A stretch of 64,000 bases of DNA, taken from positions 1 to 64,000 of the forward strand of contig NZ_JAIZZK010000015.1 in NCBI RefSeq assembly GCF_020443705.1. The letters are read 5' to 3'. Shown here one piece after another: positions 61,839 to 64,000 of the stretch. Below the pieces are notes generated by a model. The model did no database searches. It was not told the origin of the DNA and saw only the letters and a list, made by a program, of their open reading frames with translations. The stretch is from Clostridium algoriphilum. GTDB lineage: Bacteria; Bacillota; Clostridia; Clostridiales; Clostridiaceae. Every line of letters begins with the position of its first letter. Positions within the stretch are counted from its first letter, which is position 1. A program made the position numbers and the translations under genes.

Positions 61839-62129
61839 AGAAATTTAAATTTTTTATCTTTATATTTTTTTATTATAATAATACAAAATATTACATTTTA
61901 AGTTAAGATTATATAAATTTTTATTAAAAAGATATATTTTTCCTTATTAAAGGTGTAAACTAGGACTATAAAAATATATTTTTAATCATAATAATAGTAG
62001 CATAAAATTAAAAACTTAATTAATAATATACATTATTTATAATAAAAAACTTGAATATATATAGTTTTGATGTATAATTAAAATGTAACTATAACTATCT
62101 ATTAATAGAGAAAGTATGAGGTGATGGCA

Positions 62130-62555
62130 ATGAAAAAATTGACAATAATTTATTTGAGTAATGGTGGAAATGTTGAAGTTTTAGCTAATCACATAGCTAA
62201 AGGTGCAAAAGATGCAGGTGCTGAAGTACTAATTAAATTAGTTAGTGAAGCAACTATGGAAGATGTAACTGGTGCAGATGCAGTTGCGTTTGGAAGTCCA
62301 TCGATGGATAATAATAGAATTGATCAAAAAGAAATGCAGCCTTTTATCGACAAATTTAAGTTAGCTCCTGTTAATAATAAAACCACAGGTTTATTTGGTT
62401 CTTATGGATGGGATAATGGAGAATTTATGAACAAATGGATTAGTCTAATGAAAGAATACGAGTTCAATGTTACACAAAATCTAACTGTTAATGAGGCTCC
62501 TTCTAATGAACAATTAGCTGAAGCTGAAAAAATGGGAAAAAGTTTAGTTAAATAA
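62130..62555 (+). CDS. flavodoxin
   Basis: This 141-residue FMN protein carries electrons between redox enzymes. The phosphate loop is unusual: LSNGGNVEVLA where most have SxTGNT, so FMN binding relies on a shortened S-N-G-G-N-V. The rest is standard (D-A-V-A-F-G-S-P-S-M-D; GLFGSYGWDNGEFM). GAGGTGAT fits the ATG at 62130 rather than the codons at 62121 or 62124. PFOR follows downstream, a natural partner for a flavodoxin. Confidence 0.9.
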   Translation: MKKLTIIYLSNGGNVEVLANHIAKGAKDAGAEVLIKLVSEATMEDVTGADAVAFGSPSMDNNRIDQKEMQPFIDKFKLAPVNNKTTGLFGSYGWDNGEFMNKWISLMKEYEFNVTQNLTVNEAPSNEQLAEAEKMGKSLVK

Positions 62556-62594
62556 CTTTCAATTACAATTACATAGATTATAAAGTCTATGATG

Positions 62595-62624
62595 ACTAGC
62601 TAACGCTGAAAGGTGTTAGCTAGT
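62595..62624 (+). terminator. terminator of the flavodoxin gene
   Basis: ACTAGCTAAC / GTTAGCTAGT is a perfect 10-bp stem with a 10-base loop followed by TTTGT. Confidence 0.8.
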
Positions 62625-62776
62625 TTTGTATAATAATTATAAGATAGTTACTGGTATTATTAGGAGTTATTGTTTTTAATTGTAGAGTTATTTTTATTGA
62701 AATACTCTTGTTTACAATTTAAATAAAAACTTGGGACATATTTTTATAATAAGAATAAAGAAAGAAGGCCTATTAA

Positions 62777-64000
<1,224 letters not shown>

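Overview
The window is AT-rich DNA from a spore-forming, anaerobic, single-membrane Firmicute, most likely a Clostridium. Support comes from three alpha/beta-type small acid-soluble spore proteins, SpoVAC/AD/AE, a CotF-like coat protein, forespore-type (sigma-G-like) promoters, pyruvate:ferredoxin oxidoreductase, superoxide reductase, a flavodoxin/2[4Fe-4S] protein and strong purine-rich ribosome binding sites (GAGGTGAT-type). The species cannot be fixed from the sequence alone.

Layout. 0-1.1 kb: an uncertain, partly degenerate minus-strand region including a 35-residue secreted-peptide gene. 1.2-9.4 kb: a complete single-membrane Tad/Flp pilus operon (prepilin peptidase, Flp pilin, TadE, TadG-like, CpaB with an added LysM domain, CpaE, CpaF, TadB, TadC) ending in a DUF192 gene. 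9.4-13.9 kb: gene-poor accessory DNA with a gutted glycosyltransferase pseudogene, small orphan genes and a dispersed palindromic repeat. 13.9-18.4 kb: TetR regulator, MacB-type ABC transporter and EFR1-type flavodoxin-ferredoxin. 18.5-22.8 kb: amino-acid permease, antiporter relic, two DUF421 membrane proteins, CotF-like coat protein and a DUF1657 protein. 22.8-33.8 kb: mosaic of stress and redox genes (CPBP protease, truncated HgcA-like corrinoid protein, ClpX-like ATPase, DUF5661, superoxide reductase, flavin reductase-like protein, FTR1 permease, rhodanese, acyl-CoA thioesterase) mixed with relics of a transposase, a protein kinase and tyrosine recombinases. 33.9-36.8 kb: a spoVA-type operon resembling the spoVA2mob heat-resistance operon, whose first two genes have been fused out of frame by a deletion. 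37-38.7 kb: RNase J. 39.9-45.7 kb: a signalling cluster of a PAS histidine kinase, a CheB-CheR fusion with matching coiled coil and PAS, and a DUF3231 gene with a textbook forespore promoter. 46-50.6 kb: acetyltransferases, HAD phosphatase, SGNH hydrolase and gene fragments. 50.8-64 kb: core genes parE-parC, GtrA, M16 peptidase, recJ, three SASPs, murG, flavodoxin and the start of PFOR.

How parts work together. The Tad genes should build a thin adhesive pilus: the peptidase matures the Flp and TadE-type subunits, CpaF powers assembly on the TadB/TadC platform, CpaE places the machine and CpaB-LysM may anchor it in peptidoglycan. Several scattered loci (SpoVA, DUF421/DUF1657, CotF-like, DUF3231, SASPs) are probably spore genes.

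Most unusual items: a MITE-like repeat family with TTGCCACC/GGTGGCAA palindromes, two copies of which abut tyrosine-recombinase relics; a duplicated 140-base intergenic block; a CsoR/CstR-like operator between the -35 and -10 boxes of the rhodanese gene; a truncated HgcA-like protein with an altered cap-helix motif; and the DUF1657::DUF421 deletion fusion. No rRNA, tRNA or CRISPR array was found.
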